Positions 20,639 to 22,161 of a stretch of DNA of 22,161 nucleotides are shown here, piece after piece (positions within the stretch are counted from its first letter, which is position 1; each line of letters begins with the position of its first letter). Where the stretch lies: positions 1-22,161 of the forward strand of contig CAJNOQ010002916.1 of assembly GCA_905250885.1 (NCBI GenBank). Direction: 5' to 3'. Made by a program: the position numbers and the translations under genes. Under the pieces are notes generated by a model, which saw nothing but the letters and a program-made list of their open reading frames with translations, did not search any database and had not been told where the DNA came from. This stretch comes from Didymodactylos carnosus (lineage: Eukaryota; Rotifera; Eurotatoria; Philodinida; Philodinidae).

Positions 20639-22161
20639 CACAATAGTTTTCGTTAAAGGTACCGCCTCTTCTCTTCAAAAAGTCGACTTTTCGACTGAAA
20701 ATCGAATTTGAGTTTTTCATATGCATAGATTGAACAGAATTTTTTGAGAATTTATAATTTCTACTAGTTTCTCACCAACTGGAAATAGGTTTTTGCGTTC
20801 TACAAAGAATGAAAATATTCTCAAATGCTATAACCCAGGGTTGTTCAAATTCAATCAGTTTTTTCTACTAAATACTGCATGAAGCATTTTATTCAAATTC
20901 ATATTTGTAGAACAGACATTTTCTCTATCTCAATACAATTCATTAGTTTTTCATTCGAACATAATGGAATGATTGACTGTAGCGTTTGCGAATTTACGTC
21001 TGTTCTAGATAAATCTGCTTCTCTTAGAACAGCGTTTGCTAACATTTTTATATTTTTTCAACACGAAACACATCGAAGGAAGCAACAAAAATGAAATTTT
21101 GCCAATTACCATCGTCACACTCGATTTATATGTCTAATGTCATTTAAAACCAAACGTTCTCTACATCTTCATTTTATTTAAGTCGATTATGAAATGTAAA
21201 AATTTTTTTCAGTTGGGTATTTCGTAACTCAAGTTACTCATTGTGATTTAACATGACATGTAATCATTACACCAATTTCCTAGTCAGCATTCAAAGAAAA
21301 CAACTTCAGCGTTTCTGCTTAATTTGAATGAGTTCTTTTTTTACGACGGCATAACAAAACAAGTATACCACTACATTGATAAGCAGTACACCTTAGCCTG
21401 AAAGTCACTATAATAACAATGGAATCACTTTTATACTTTGTGCGATAAGCCTAACTCGGCCATACATGACCTTGGACTAGACAAGCGTTAAGCAAAATCT
21501 CGACAGTTTCTAGCAATCTTTAACGACAGTTCTACAGATCAAAAAGGTAGTCGATACTGTATTTCGCTCACTGCACATCAATAAACAATAAACAAGACGA
21601 CTATCATTACTGATCACAACTTAGGAATATTTTCGGAAAAAATCTACTTTGCCTGCTTTCTTTTTCGCCATAACAAACTGTATATTGTCTGTTTTCTTTT
21701 GCTTTGATTGGTGGATTAGCATGTAGTGAATATTTATTATTTTTCATAAATCTTCTCTTTTCATTCTAGCTTATGAACCTGAAAGAAACGATCGATCCGC
21801 TCATGGGATCGAACTTTTCTAACCTACATGTTAGCTGGGACTCAACTTCGAAAGTTTCTTTTCACACTCACTCTAAAAGAAATACATCTCAAAATAATAT
21901 CTCTTATATTAGTTGATAATTAGCCCTCTTAATACGTCTAATCATGAGACCTTAATGCCCATTTATGGAACTAGTTGTCAATCGACTTGAGGGGAAGAGG
22001 TTTACTTCAAGACTGATAGATTTATCTTACGTTTCACAGTGGGCATTTAGGCGGCGTTTTCTGAAAAAATCGTAGGTGCGAATTTTTTTGTTTTGAATAG
22101 TGGTGTATATAGTATAAACAATTCCCTATTTAATGATAAAAAAATTTTTGTTCTAGCTCCT
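20639..22161. other. Gene-free stretch upstream of TRMT10C
   Basis: It should contain the TRMT10C promoter and any 5'UTR exon, but I cannot point to either. Open frames such as 20879-21094 match nothing known. A GTTCGATCCC word near 21802-21812 (minus strand) resembles a tRNA T-loop, but no tRNA fold surrounds it. No inverted-repeat element was recognised here. Confidence 0.5.

Noticed and set aside
20626..20643. Upstream TTG-initiated extension of TRMT10C (MCFSFQ)
   Set aside because: Not an ATG, and the segment is the pyrimidine-rich acceptor tract.
21785..21850. Possible tRNA gene on the minus strand from a GTTCGATCCC word
   Set aside because: The flanking bases do not pair as a T-stem, and no A-box or acceptor stem is found at the right distance.

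Overview
The window is animal nuclear DNA: very AT-rich, with two spliced protein-coding genes whose short GT-AG introns run from 52 to 215 bp, and many small DNA-transposon relics. There is no prokaryotic signal: no operons, no Shine-Dalgarno-led ORFs, no rRNA and no CRISPR array. A small-genome invertebrate fits. I lean towards a rotifer, possibly bdelloid, because of base composition, intron size, a FMRFamide-receptor-like GPCR and the transposon load, but no feature here settles the taxon.

Layout. 1-9679 holds no convincing gene. It is low-complexity AT-rich sequence with three hAT-type MITEs whose 8-bp target duplications can be read directly (769-948, 4332-4507, 5014-5180) and one longer inverted-repeat relic (1540-2100). 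9680-11762 (+) is a five-exon class A GPCR of 536 residues, related to FMRFamide/neuropeptide receptors, followed by a poly(A) signal. 11841-13828 is gene-free and holds a 189-bp inverted-repeat MITE.

13829-18407 is a transposon graveyard. A 2987-bp element with 23-bp terminal inverted repeats and subterminal repeats carries a nested, internally deleted piggyBac element (14627-15628, TTAA duplication, transposase C-terminal remnant on the minus strand). It is followed by three back-to-back hairpin-forming inverted repeats (16898-17024, 17040-17440, 17604-17934), a C-rich 425-bp inverted-repeat element (17983-18407), and many copies of a GGATAT word.

19172-20625 (-) is a four-exon gene for a 408-residue TRMT10C orthologue, the tRNA methyltransferase subunit of mitochondrial RNase P. 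A splice-acceptor-like tract ends exactly at its ATG, which suggests a 5'UTR intron or spliced-leader addition. 20639-22161 is unassigned upstream DNA.

The two genes share no pathway. Their 3' ends face each other across the repeat cluster. No single new system is evident; the most unusual material is the tandem set of near-perfect hairpins and the nested transposon structure between the genes.
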